Of a stretch of DNA of 64,000 bases, positions 1-8,170 are shown piece after piece (the stretch's first letter is position 1; each line of letters begins with the position of its first letter). The stretch lies in NCBI GenBank assembly GCA_046154645.1, contig JBJXDZ010000117.1, positions 36,781-100,780 of the forward strand. Reading direction: 5' to 3'. Position numbers and translations under genes: made by a program. Under the pieces are notes generated by a model that worked only from the letters and a program-made list of their open reading frames with translations, did not search any database and was not told the DNA's origin. Source of the DNA: Ga0077555 sp046154645 (GTDB lineage Bacteria; Pseudomonadota; Alphaproteobacteria; Rhizobiales; Hyphomicrobiaceae).

Positions 1-7
1 CTTCCCG

Positions 8-1831
8 ATGAGCGGTATCAACGATTTCGTCGTCAAATTCGCCAACGTCAACGGCTCCGGCAGCGCCAGCGCGAACACCATGTTCGCCAAGACGCTGTTC
101 CGCATGGGCATCCCGGTGTCGGCGAAGAACATCTTCCCGTCCAACATCCAGGGCCTGCCGACCTGGTACGAGGTGCGCGTCTCCGAGGCGGGCTACATCG
201 CCCGGCGCGAGGGCATCGACCTGATGGTGGCGATGAACCCGCAGACCTACAAGGAGGACGTCGCCGAGGTCGTGCCCGGCGGCTGGCTCCTCTACGACGA
301 GACGATGCCGCGGCTGTGGGGCCGTTCGGACATCACCATCCTGGGACTCCCGATCGCTGAGATCTGCGCGCGGGAATGGAAGGACGCCCGCCAGCGCCAG
401 CTGTTCAAGAACATGGTCTATCTCGGCGCGTTGACCGCGCTGCTGGACATGGACCTGAAGGTGGTCGAGGCCTCGGTCGGGGCGCAGCTCAAGGGCAAGG
501 AAAAGCTGGTCGCCGCCAACATGAAGGCGGTGGCGCTCGGCCGCGATTACGCCCACGCCAATTTCACCTGCCCGCTGCCGATCAAGGTCCGCCACGCCGA
601 GACGGCCAAGGGCAAGATCATGGTCACCGGCAACGAGGCCGCCGGTCTTGGCGCGGTATACGGCGGCGCCACGGTCTGCGCCTGGTACCCGATCACGCCG
701 TCAACGTCGCTTGCCGAAGGCTTCGAGGCGCACGCCAAGCGCTTTCGTGTCACCAAGGACGGGCAACGGCTGTACGGCATCGTTCAGGCCGAAGATGAGC
801 TGGCCGCCATCGGCGTCGCCATCGGCGGCGCCTGGAACGGCGCACGATCATTCACGGCGACGTCCGGCCCCGGCATCTCGCTGATGAGCGAATTCCTGGG
901 CCTCGCCTACTTCGCCGAGATCCCGATCGTCCTCTACAATATCCAGCGCGGCGGCCCCTCGACCGGCATGCCGACACGGACTGGCCAGCCCGACATCATT
1001 TCGTGCGCCTACGCCAGTCACGGCGACACCAAGCACGTGCTGCTGTTCCCGGCCAACCCGACCGAGTGCTTCACCATGGGCGCCGAGGCCTTTGACATCG
1101 CCGAGCGCCTGCAGACGCCGGTCATGGTCATGTCCGATCTCGATATCGGCATGAACGAGTGGGTCACCGACGCGTTCGTCTGGGACGACAGCAAGGTTGC
1201 CGACCGTGGCAAGGTGCTGACCGCCGAGGAGCTCGAGAGCTTCAAGGACCGCAAAGGCAAGCCGTGGGGTCGCTATCTCGACATCGACGGCGACGCCATC
1301 CCCTACCGCACGTTGCCCGGCACCCACCCGACCATGGGCTCGTTCTTCACGCGCGGCACCAGCCACGACGAATACGCACGCTACACCGAGGATGGCCGCA
1401 TCCACGCCCGCGTCATCGACCGTATCCGGCGCAAGTTCGACACTGCCGCCCAGTATGTGCCGAAGCCCGAGATCCAGATCCGCGACAAGGGCTGCAAGAC
1501 TGGCCTGATCTACTTCGGCGCCAACCGTCCTGCCGTGCTCGAAGGCCTCGACATGCTGGAGCGCGACGGGATCAAGCTGAATTCGATGCGCCTCAAGGCC
1601 TTCCCGTTCAACCAGGACGTTCGTGATTTCTGTGCCCAGCACGATCACGTCATCGTGGTGGAGCAGAACCGCGACGCCCAGATGCGGCAACTGCTGATGG
1701 TGGAAGCCGAGGTGCCCGGGCAGAAGCTGATCCCAGCCCTCGATTACAACGGCACGCCGATGACGGCCGAATTCGTGCGTCAGTCGGTACTCAAGCAGAT
1801 GCGGCCGAAAAAGCAGCAGGCTGCGGAATAG
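8..1831 (+). CDS. korA: 2-oxoacid:ferredoxin oxidoreductase, fused gamma-alpha subunit
   Basis: This is the large subunit of a 2-oxoglutarate (or related 2-oxoacid):ferredoxin oxidoreductase, which decarboxylates a 2-oxoacid to its acyl-CoA and reduces ferredoxin in the cytoplasm. The N-terminal part (about residues 10-190, starting FANVNGSGSASAN) is the gamma-type domain. The alpha pyrimidine-binding domain follows, with WYPITPSTS near residue 226 and a TSGPGISLMSE stretch. The C-terminal part is the transketolase domain II-like region ending in VEQNRDAQ. At 607 residues it matches the usual length of gamma-alpha fusions. The reading frame stays open to the left edge, but family members begin close to this ATG. 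Its partner beta subunit lies at 2468, separated by an unrelated Uma2 gene. Substrate preference cannot be read from sequence alone. Confidence 0.9.
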   Translation: MSGINDFVVKFANVNGSGSASANTMFAKTLFRMGIPVSAKNIFPSNIQGLPTWYEVRVSEAGYIARREGIDLMVAMNPQTYKEDVAEVVPGGWLLYDETMPRLWGRSDITILGLPIAEICAREWKDARQRQLFKNMVYLGALTALLDMDLKVVEASVGAQLKGKEKLVAANMKAVALGRDYAHANFTCPLPIKVRHAETAKGKIMVTGNEAAGLGAVYGGATVCAWYPITPSTSLAEGFEAHAKRFRVTKDGQRLYGIVQAEDELAAIGVAIGGAWNGARSFTATSGPGISLMSEFLGLAYFAEIPIVLYNIQRGGPSTGMPTRTGQPDIISCAYASHGDTKHVLLFPANPTECFTMGAEAFDIAERLQTPVMVMSDLDIGMNEWVTDAFVWDDSKVADRGKVLTAEELESFKDRKGKPWGRYLDIDGDAIPYRTLPGTHPTMGSFFTRGTSHDEYARYTEDGRIHARVIDRIRRKFDTAAQYVPKPEIQIRDKGCKTGLIYFGANRPAVLEGLDMLERDGIKLNSMRLKAFPFNQDVRDFCAQHDHVIVVEQNRDAQMRQLLMVEAEVPGQKLIPALDYNGTPMTAEFVRQSVLKQMRPKKQQAAE

Positions 1832-1878
1832 CCCTGATCGTGTTAGGATCACTACCCCAACCAGCGATGGAGCGTGCC

Positions 1879-2451
1879 ATGCCGGCCAAGCTGGCAATCG
1901 CCGACCAGATGACCATCGAGGAGTTCCTGACCTTCTACGAGTCGCGTCCCGACGGCGAGAAGTGGGAGCTGATCGAGGGAGTTGCGGTCATGAGTCCGTC
2001 GCCGACTGATTGGCATCAGCTCATCTGTAGCAATCTGGTTGCCTATCTGCTCAATCACAAGAACAACCGTGGCACAAGTTGGCTTCCAATGCTCGGTGTC
2101 GGAACACGCGTCCCTGTATCTCCCCAGAGCCTGCCGGAGCCCGACGTGTTCGTGAAGGCCGGCCCATTGACGGGAACCTCGGTGACTGACGACGCGTTGG
2201 TCCTGTTCGAGGTGCTCTCCAAGGCCAACACCAAAGCCGATCGGGCGTGGCGCAAGCGCGTCTACGCCAGCGTGCCGAACTGCCAGCACTACGTCACCGT
2301 GTCCGCCTTGACCGCCGAGGTCATGCGCCATGACCGGGCGACGGGCTGGGAGGAGGACGCGGTGAGCGGTCTTGTGGAGACACTGTCCCTGCCTGCCATC
2401 GGCGTCACCATTCCGCTGCGCGATATCTATCGCTGGACCCCAATCGAGTGA
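1879..2451 (+). CDS. Uma2 family (DUF820) restriction-endonuclease-fold protein
   Basis: A 190-residue protein of the Uma2/DUF820 family, which has a PD-(D/E)XK nuclease-like fold. Features seen are the N-terminal MTIEEFLTFYES and WELIEGVAVMSPSP segments, LPEPDVFV near residue 88 (the acidic PD position), and VLFEVLSKANTKADR near residue 110 (the E-x-K region). The ATG at 1879 was chosen because GGAG lies 6 bases upstream. ATG 1867 and GTG 1840 are in frame but have poorer ribosome-binding sites. It sits on the same strand between korA (47 bp gap) and korB (16 bp gap), so it is probably cotranscribed with both. No function in 2-oxoacid metabolism is known for this family. The placement looks like an insertion into an existing operon. 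The family's biological role is unknown. Confidence 0.85.
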   Translation: MPAKLAIADQMTIEEFLTFYESRPDGEKWELIEGVAVMSPSPTDWHQLICSNLVAYLLNHKNNRGTSWLPMLGVGTRVPVSPQSLPEPDVFVKAGPLTGTSVTDDALVLFEVLSKANTKADRAWRKRVYASVPNCQHYVTVSALTAEVMRHDRATGWEEDAVSGLVETLSLPAIGVTIPLRDIYRWTPIE

Positions 2452-2467
2452 ACTCGGGAACCAACCA

Positions 2468-3523
2468 ATGTCCTACATCGCCAAGCCGCTTGCCCATCAC
2501 CCTGCGCTGCCGAAGAACGAACTCGGCCTGACACATCGCGACTACGAAGGCTCGATGTCGACGCTGTGCGCGGGCTGCGGCCACGACAGCATCACCGCCG
2601 CCATCATCGAAGCGTGCTTCGAGATGGATCTCCCCGCCCACCGCATCGCCAAGGTATCGGGCATCGGCTGCTCGTCGAAGACACCGACCTACTTCCTCGG
2701 TCGCAGCCATGGGTTTAACTCGGTGCATGGCCGCATGCCGTCGGTCACGACCGGCGCCAACATGGCCAACCGCGATCTGGTCTACATCGGCATCTCCGGT
2801 GACGGCGATACGGCTTCCATCGGCCTCGGCCAGTTCTGCCACGCCGTGCGCCGCAAGCTGAACATGACCTACATCGTTATGAACAACGGCTGCTATGGCC
2901 TGACCAAAGGCCAGTTCTCGGCAACGAACGACAAGAACTCGCCATCCAAGAAAGGCGAGGCCAATCCGTTCGAGGCCATTGATCTGTGCCAGATGGCGAT
3001 CCAGCTCGGCGCCGGCTACGTCGGCCGCTCATTCTCCGGCGACAAGAAGCAGCTGGTGCCGCTGATCAAGGCTGCGATCAGCTACAAGGGCTTCTCGTTC
3101 ATCGATGTCATCAGCCCGTGTGTGACCTTCAACAATCACGACGCGGCAACCAAAAGCTATTCCTACATCCGCGCGCACAACCAGGCCATGGGCCGCGTCG
3201 ACTACGTCGAGCCGAAGGACGAGATCACCGCCGATTATGCCGCCGGCACCTCGGCTGCCATCACTATGCATGACGGCTCCCGCCTGATGCTGCACAAGCT
3301 CGATGGCCGCCATGATCCCCGTGATTCCGACGCCGCCATCCAGACCATCCGCTCCAACGCGGCGCGCGGCGAGGTGGCAACGGGCCTCCTGTACATCAAC
3401 GAGATACAGGAAGATCTGCACGATGCGATGGGCACCGACAAGCGACCGTTGAATGCGGTGCCGATGACCGAGCTTTGCCCTGGATCGAAGGCCCTGGACG
3501 GCCTGAACGCGCGCCTGCGCTGA
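2468..3523 (+). CDS. korB: 2-oxoacid:ferredoxin oxidoreductase, beta subunit
   Basis: The thiamine-diphosphate-binding beta subunit that completes the oxidoreductase with the product of the gene at 8-1831. Residues LCAGCGHDSITAA near the N terminus hold the Cys-rich loop. The ThDP/Mg site is visible as GISGDGDTASIG followed by VMNNGCYGLTKGQ. The C-terminal half has ISPCVTFNNHD, typical of this subunit. The start at 2468 (MSYIAKPLAHH) gives 351 residues, in line with the family. Upstream in-frame codons overlap the Uma2 gene and have no family similarity. A strong hairpin at 3610-3642 follows the gene and probably ends the transcript. Confidence 0.92.
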   Translation: MSYIAKPLAHHPALPKNELGLTHRDYEGSMSTLCAGCGHDSITAAIIEACFEMDLPAHRIAKVSGIGCSSKTPTYFLGRSHGFNSVHGRMPSVTTGANMANRDLVYIGISGDGDTASIGLGQFCHAVRRKLNMTYIVMNNGCYGLTKGQFSATNDKNSPSKKGEANPFEAIDLCQMAIQLGAGYVGRSFSGDKKQLVPLIKAAISYKGFSFIDVISPCVTFNNHDAATKSYSYIRAHNQAMGRVDYVEPKDEITADYAAGTSAAITMHDGSRLMLHKLDGRHDPRDSDAAIQTIRSNAARGEVATGLLYINEIQEDLHDAMGTDKRPLNAVPMTELCPGSKALDGLNARLR

Positions 3524-3609
3524 CGGCAGCCTTTTGCTATCGGTCCAGGCACGTGAGCCCACGTGCGGACACGCGTACGGACACCCACACGCCAGTGACT
3601 GTTTTTTAA

Positions 3610-3642
3610 CCACGACCCGCGCCACTCCTGCGCGGGTCGTGG
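3610..3642 (+). terminator. Rho-independent-like terminator after korB
   Basis: A perfect 13-bp stem (CCACGACCCGCGC pairing with GCGCGGGTCGTGG) encloses a 7-base loop and is followed by TCTTTC. It lies 87 bp after the korB stop and before the GTG of the next gene. The downstream T-rich stretch is short, so efficiency is uncertain. Confidence 0.7.
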
Positions 3643-3748
3643 TCTTTCAGGCATAGTCGCAGGCCGGTTCACCAGCTATTCTCACCGGGCTCCGACCCGA
3701 ATTGGGGCCGCGATCGGCGTTCATTCTGTCTCCTGCAGGGCTTGTATC

Positions 3749-4480
3749 GTGCGTCAGCTCATTCTTGCGTTCACGCTCCTCATAGTCTCGATACCGCAGG
3801 TGTCTGTTCGCGCCGAAAGTCGCGACGTGACGCCGGTCGTGACAGTGGCCGTGGTCGGCGACAGTCTGGCCGATGGCATGTGGGGCGGACTGGCCCGCGT
3901 GCTGCAGAAGGACAAGCGCTACAAGCTCTATCGCGGGGCCAAGAACTCCGTCGGCTTCACTGGCGGCGATCTCACCGACATGCTTGATCGCGCCTTCGGC
4001 GCCGGCGATACACATGCCCTGGTCATGATGATCGGCGCCAATGACCGCCGCAGCTTCTTCATCGACGGCAAGCCGAAGGCCTTGTTCAAGACGCCGGGCT
4101 GGATCGAATACTATCAGGGCCGCGTCGAGCGCTTCATGGATCATGCCGGCAAGCGACAGATCCCGCTGGTGTGGATCCAGCTGCCGGTGATGCGCGCCAA
4201 CGATGCCACCGAGGACGCCAAGCTGATCAACGGCATCGTCGCCAAGGCGGCATCGACACGACCGCACGTGCATCTGATCGACACCATCCCTCTGACATCG
4301 GACGCCAAAGGCGCCTACGTCGCGCACTTCAAGGATCTGGCCGGCAACCTGCGCTCGATGCGCGCTGGCGACGGCGTGCATTTCGAGCAGCCGGCGTACG
4401 AACTCTTTGCCGATCTGGTGCTCAAAAAGCTGCGCGATGCCTCGCCCCGCTTCAAGGCACTCGCGGCTGCGACCGAGTAG
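3749..4480 (+). CDS. exported SGNH-fold hydrolase-like protein (DUF459-like)
   Basis: A 243-residue secreted protein with a cleavable signal peptide (about residues 1-22, hydrophobic core LILAFTLLIVS, ending VRA). The mature part is an SGNH/GDSL fold. VVGDSLADG (Ser near 39) is block I, MIGANDRR near residue 95 is the Asn block, and DGVHFEQPAY near 208 supplies the Asp-x-x-His pair. DUF459 proteins share this arrangement. The start is a GTG with CAGGG about 8 bases upstream. It precedes a second SGNH protein and an MBOAT acyltransferase on the same strand, suggesting a periplasmic role in adding or removing acyl groups on a glycan. The substrate is not known. Confidence 0.8.
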   Translation: MRQLILAFTLLIVSIPQVSVRAESRDVTPVVTVAVVGDSLADGMWGGLARVLQKDKRYKLYRGAKNSVGFTGGDLTDMLDRAFGAGDTHALVMMIGANDRRSFFIDGKPKALFKTPGWIEYYQGRVERFMDHAGKRQIPLVWIQLPVMRANDATEDAKLINGIVAKAASTRPHVHLIDTIPLTSDAKGAYVAHFKDLAGNLRSMRAGDGVHFEQPAYELFADLVLKKLRDASPRFKALAAATE

Positions 4481-4507
4481 GGCGCTGATCGGCGCCCGGG
4501 AGACAGC

Positions 4508-6013
4508 ATGCACCTTGTGCGTCGAGTGAGCGTCGGGCTCTCAGCACTGTCGATTGCAGGCGTGGTGGCGCTGGCCGGGCTGGTGGCCACGGGATTGCTC
4601 GATACGAGCGACAGCGGCGCGGCGCCACCCCGGAGCAGCACGCGGCCGCCCGCCGCGGCAAAGCAACAGCAGACTTTGGGTGCCCTCTCGGCCCTGCACG
4701 CCCGCCTTGCCGCTCTCGATGCCGCCAAACCCGATACGACGCCGCCGCTGCAGGTGGGCATCCTCCAGATCGGCGACAGCCATACCGCGGCCGATCACTT
4801 CACTGGGCGCCTGCGCCAGCTCTTTCAGCAGCGCTTCGGAAATGCCGGCCGCGGCTTCCTTCCCCCTGGCGCGCCGCACGCCTACTACCGCCCCTATGGC
4901 GTGGCCGTGACGCAAAGCCCGGGCTGGCGCACGCTGACCAGCAACAAGGCGACGCCAGATGCGGCAACATTCGGTTTGGCAGGCCTCGTCACACGAGGCA
5001 GTCGGCCCGAGGATGTCATCACCATCGAGATCAAGGACGCGACGGCAGCCCAGGCGTTCGAGATCAGTATCCGCCGGCAGGTGCAAGGCGGGGCCCTGGT
5101 GATCACGGCCGATGCCCAAACGCTGACCACGCTGTCGACAGCCGGCGATGATGCCGGCCTGAGCACGCTCACGCTGCCGCTACCGTCCCAGACCCGCCGC
5201 ATCGAATTGCGCCCGCTCGGCAATGGCCCGGTCGAGATCGCCGATCACCGACTGCTCGGGACCGGGTCCGGCGTCTCGCTGTCGAACCTCGGCTTCATCG
5301 GTGCCCAGGTCTCGATCATGGCGCGGTGGGACTGGCCAACGGTCCGGGCACAAATCACACGGCTCGATCCCGCTCTGATCCTGGTCGCCTTCGGCACCAA
5401 TGAAGGTTTCGCTGCCACCGATCGCATTGCTGCCAGCTACGCGGCGACGTTCGAGCAGCGCGTGCTGGCGCTTAAGGCTGCCGCACCCAATGCTTCGCTG
5501 GTCATTGTCGGCCCGCCGGACGCCGGCCGCTATCCGCGCTTCTGCCTGCCACCACCACCACCGCTAGCCAAGACCAGCAAGCCAACGCGCGAGAGCGGAC
5601 CCGCTGCCCTGCCGGCCGCCGCCGCAGAGGCGCTGCGGACGGGCACCATCATCGCTGCCTGGCCGCCAGCAGAACCGCCGGAAACGGCCGTTTGCACGCC
5701 GCTGTCGGCGCCGGAGCGGCAACGTTATGACCTCATGCTCGCCTCGAAGGATCCGGCACTCTGCCGTTGGCACACGCCAGCAGCTCTTCCCCTGGCCCGC
5801 GAGGCCCAACGTCAGGTCGCCGCCCGTCTCGGCCTGCCGTTCTTCGATTGGGCGGCGCTGTTCGATGGCGAATGCGGCGCCGATCGTTGGGCACGCAAGG
5901 GACTGGCCCACAAGGATCGCGTCCACTTCAAGCAGGAGGGTTATGCCCGCGCCGCCGACCGGCTCTACGAGCTGCTGCTGACCGGCTATCCTTCCAAGAA
6001 GCAGGCGCCATAG
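4508..6013 (+). CDS. exported SGNH-fold protein, probable O-acyltransferase partner
   Basis: A 501-residue protein with an N-terminal membrane anchor or signal (residues about 8-30). A proline/alanine-rich linker follows, then a large SGNH domain. LQIGDSHTAADHF (GDSH at 89-92) is block I, AFGTNEGF near 297 is the Asn block, and KDRVHFKQEGY near 472 is the catalytic Asp/His block. The inserted beta-rich region between about 120 and 260 resembles larger periplasmic SGNH proteins. It is only 3 bp from the MBOAT gene, a pairing known from alginate and peptidoglycan O-acetylation systems. There the MBOAT moves the acyl group across the membrane and an SGNH protein transfers it. Which glycan is modified here is inference only. 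Confidence 0.82.
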   Translation: MHLVRRVSVGLSALSIAGVVALAGLVATGLLDTSDSGAAPPRSSTRPPAAAKQQQTLGALSALHARLAALDAAKPDTTPPLQVGILQIGDSHTAADHFTGRLRQLFQQRFGNAGRGFLPPGAPHAYYRPYGVAVTQSPGWRTLTSNKATPDAATFGLAGLVTRGSRPEDVITIEIKDATAAQAFEISIRRQVQGGALVITADAQTLTTLSTAGDDAGLSTLTLPLPSQTRRIELRPLGNGPVEIADHRLLGTGSGVSLSNLGFIGAQVSIMARWDWPTVRAQITRLDPALILVAFGTNEGFAATDRIAASYAATFEQRVLALKAAAPNASLVIVGPPDAGRYPRFCLPPPPPLAKTSKPTRESGPAALPAAAAEALRTGTIIAAWPPAEPPETAVCTPLSAPERQRYDLMLASKDPALCRWHTPAALPLAREAQRQVAARLGLPFFDWAALFDGECGADRWARKGLAHKDRVHFKQEGYARAADRLYELLLTGYPSKKQAP

Positions 6014-6016
6014 GTC

Positions 6017-7444
6017 ATGGTCTTTCCGACGCTGAGCTTCCTGATCTTTTATTGCGTCGTGTGGCCGCTGTCGTGGGCAGCCGTCGCCTTGGGCCGCCAC
6101 ACGCTGCACAAGCTGATCATCATTGCCGCGAGCTACGTTTTCTATTGTGTCTGGAGCTGGCGGTTCGCGTTCCTGCTGTTCGCCAGCGTACTGCTCAACT
6201 GGGCCACTGGCCGCCTGATCGAACGCGCCCGCGCTACGCCCTGGCGCTGGCGCGTCGTCACCGCCGGCGTCACGCTCAATCTGATGCTGCTCGGCTTCTT
6301 CAAGTATTACGGCTGGTTTGCCCAGGAAATGAACGCTTTGCTGCGCGCCACCGGCCTTACGCGCGACATTCCCTTGATGGAGATCCTGCTCCCGGTTGGC
6401 ATCTCATTCTTCACCTTCCAAGGCATTTCCTACATCGTCGACCTCTATCGCCGCGATCTCGACCGGGCGCGGCCGCTGATCGACGTGATGTTCTTCATCT
6501 CGTTCTTTCCGCATCTGGTCGCCGGCCCCATCGTGCGCGCCGCCAGCTTCCTGCCGCAACTCGAGACGCCACCCAATCCTCGCCGCGTCTTTGTCGGCCT
6601 TGGCGTCATGCTGATCCTATGGGGCGTGTTCAAGAAGGCCGTCATCGCGCACTGGCTGGCCGTCGAGCTTGTCGACAAGGTGTTCTTCGATCCAGCAGCC
6701 CATGGCACCGTCGATGCCGTGGCCGCGGTCTACGGATATGCCGTGCAGATCTACTGTGACTTCTCCGCCTATAGCGATATCGCCATCGGCGTCGCGGCCC
6801 TGCTCGGCTATCGCTTCCAGCGCAATTTCAATCAGCCCTACCGCGCCGAGACATTGGCCGACTTCTGGCGCCGCTGGCACATGTCGCTATCGAGCTGGCT
6901 GCGCGATTACCTCTATGTGCCGCTCGGTGGCAATCGGGGCGGCGCGCTCAGGACCTACCGCAATCTCTTGCTCACCATGGTGCTCGGTGGCATCTGGCAT
7001 GGCGCAGCGTGGAAATTCGTCATCTGGGGCGCACTGCACGGTGGCTTCCTGGCGCTCGAGCGTGGCCTCGCTGGTGGCAAGCCCGTCATCGCCGGTTCAC
7101 CACGGCCGCTGTGGCGGCGCGCCATCGGCATCCTCGTCGTGTTCCACTTCGTCTGCCTGTGCTGGATCTTCTTCCGCGCCGAGACAGTCTCCTACGCACT
7201 CGCCATGCTCAGCGCCATTGCAACGCCGGCCATCGCTTCCACGCTGGTTACGCCCTGGCTGATGGCCCTGATCGCGGTCGGGCTTGCCGTCCAGTTCACC
7301 CCGTCCGACCTTCTCGAACGTCTGGATCACCTCTACCAGAAGATGCCGGTTTGGCTGGTCGGCATCTGCGCCGGCTTGCTGCTGTTGCTGATCGAAGCCA
7401 TCGGCGGCGACGAGACGGCAGCCTTCATCTACTTCCAATTCTAG
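6017..7444 (+). CDS. MBOAT family O-acyltransferase (AlgI/PatA-like)
   Basis: A 475-residue polytopic membrane protein of the MBOAT family. Family hallmarks are YCDFSAYSDIAIG, DFWRRWHMSLSSWLRDYLYVP (conserved His near 288) and GGIWHGAAWKFVIWG (catalytic His near 328). The N terminus has several hydrophobic helices and the C terminus ends with a pair of them. In alginate and peptidoglycan systems such proteins pass acyl groups across the inner membrane to a periplasmic SGNH partner, which fits the two SGNH genes directly upstream. The spacing (3 bp) points to one operon. Length and motifs are complete. Confidence 0.92.
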   Translation: MVFPTLSFLIFYCVVWPLSWAAVALGRHTLHKLIIIAASYVFYCVWSWRFAFLLFASVLLNWATGRLIERARATPWRWRVVTAGVTLNLMLLGFFKYYGWFAQEMNALLRATGLTRDIPLMEILLPVGISFFTFQGISYIVDLYRRDLDRARPLIDVMFFISFFPHLVAGPIVRAASFLPQLETPPNPRRVFVGLGVMLILWGVFKKAVIAHWLAVELVDKVFFDPAAHGTVDAVAAVYGYAVQIYCDFSAYSDIAIGVAALLGYRFQRNFNQPYRAETLADFWRRWHMSLSSWLRDYLYVPLGGNRGGALRTYRNLLLTMVLGGIWHGAAWKFVIWGALHGGFLALERGLAGGKPVIAGSPRPLWRRAIGILVVFHFVCLCWIFFRAETVSYALAMLSAIATPAIASTLVTPWLMALIAVGLAVQFTPSDLLERLDHLYQKMPVWLVGICAGLLLLLIEAIGGDETAAFIYFQF

Positions 7445-7452
7445 GGCGCCAC

Positions 7453-7722
7453 ATGCGGAAAGACGACCAGGAAAACATCGGCACCGAAGACCTCGAGCGC
7501 GGCATGCGTGCGGGTCACGCGCGCCAATTCGCGGCCATTGCTGCGATCGCGGTGCTGCTGCTGGCGACGGTCAACTCCGGCGGTCTCGCCCGCTGGACGC
7601 AAGCGCTGCCCTCGAATGCCATGAACCTGCGCCTGGCCGAGCTTGCCGGCGACTGGCACGCCCTGATGACCCGCCTTGGCCCCGCCGCCCTTTACGAACG
7701 GCTGCGGCCGCGCAAGGATTGA
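7453..7722 (+). CDS. small single-span membrane protein of the acyltransferase cassette
   Basis: An 89-residue hypothetical protein whose ATG lies 8 bp after the MBOAT stop. It has a charged N terminus, one hydrophobic stretch (AAIAAIAVLLLATV, about residues 28-42) and a mostly extracytoplasmic tail. No family is recognised. Its position suggests an accessory subunit of the SGNH/MBOAT system, as small membrane proteins occur in several such operons, but nothing in the sequence proves this. No strong ribosome-binding site is visible, so translation may be coupled to the MBOAT gene. Confidence 0.6.
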   Translation: MRKDDQENIGTEDLERGMRAGHARQFAAIAAIAVLLLATVNSGGLARWTQALPSNAMNLRLAELAGDWHALMTRLGPAALYERLRPRKD

Positions 7723-7749
7723 ACCCGCGAGAACCGCAGGAGCAAAGTC

Positions 7750-8145
7750 ATGGCCATGCAAATCGTCGATCACGAGCACCAATCGCGCGATGAATGGCGT
7801 CCCGGTGTGATGACCCGCATGCGCGTTTCGAGCACGACCGGCACGGCGCAGGTCTGCGTCTTCGAGCAGTGGTGCGATCCGGGCCTTGGCGCGCCGACGC
7901 ATCTGCACGCCGTCGAGGAAATCCTCTCGGTGCTCGCGGGCGAAGCCGAAGTGTGGCTGGACGATGAGCGTCGCCGCATGACGGCTGGCCAATCGTTCGT
8001 CGTACCGGCTGGCCGCAAGCACGGCTTCACCAACGTCGGCACTTCGACCCTGCACGTCATGGCCATCCTCGCCTCACCGGTGTTCGAGGCGGCCTACGAC
8101 GACAAGCGCGAGACGCCGCGCCGCTGGCTGCCCGAGGCCAAGTGA
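7750..8145 (+). CDS. cupin domain protein
   Basis: A 131-residue single-domain cupin. Both canonical cupin blocks are intact. Block 1 is GAPTHLHAVEE, supplying two His and a Glu, and block 2 is GQSFVVPAGRKHGFTN, supplying the last His. A metal-binding site is therefore likely. AGGAG lies 8 bases before the ATG. It follows the acylation cassette by 27 bp and converges with the SMP-30-like gene, so it may be the last gene of that transcript or independent. Substrate and reaction cannot be inferred. Confidence 0.85.
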   Translation: MAMQIVDHEHQSRDEWRPGVMTRMRVSSTTGTAQVCVFEQWCDPGLGAPTHLHAVEEILSVLAGEAEVWLDDERRRMTAGQSFVVPAGRKHGFTNVGTSTLHVMAILASPVFEAAYDDKRETPRRWLPEAK

Positions 8146-8170
8146 TCAGGCAAGTGGCGCAACGCGCGCC

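Noticed and set aside
848..1897. Long minus-strand frame opposite korA
   Set aside because: Antisense to a clearly conserved gene, with no family resemblance; a GC-rich codon-bias shadow.
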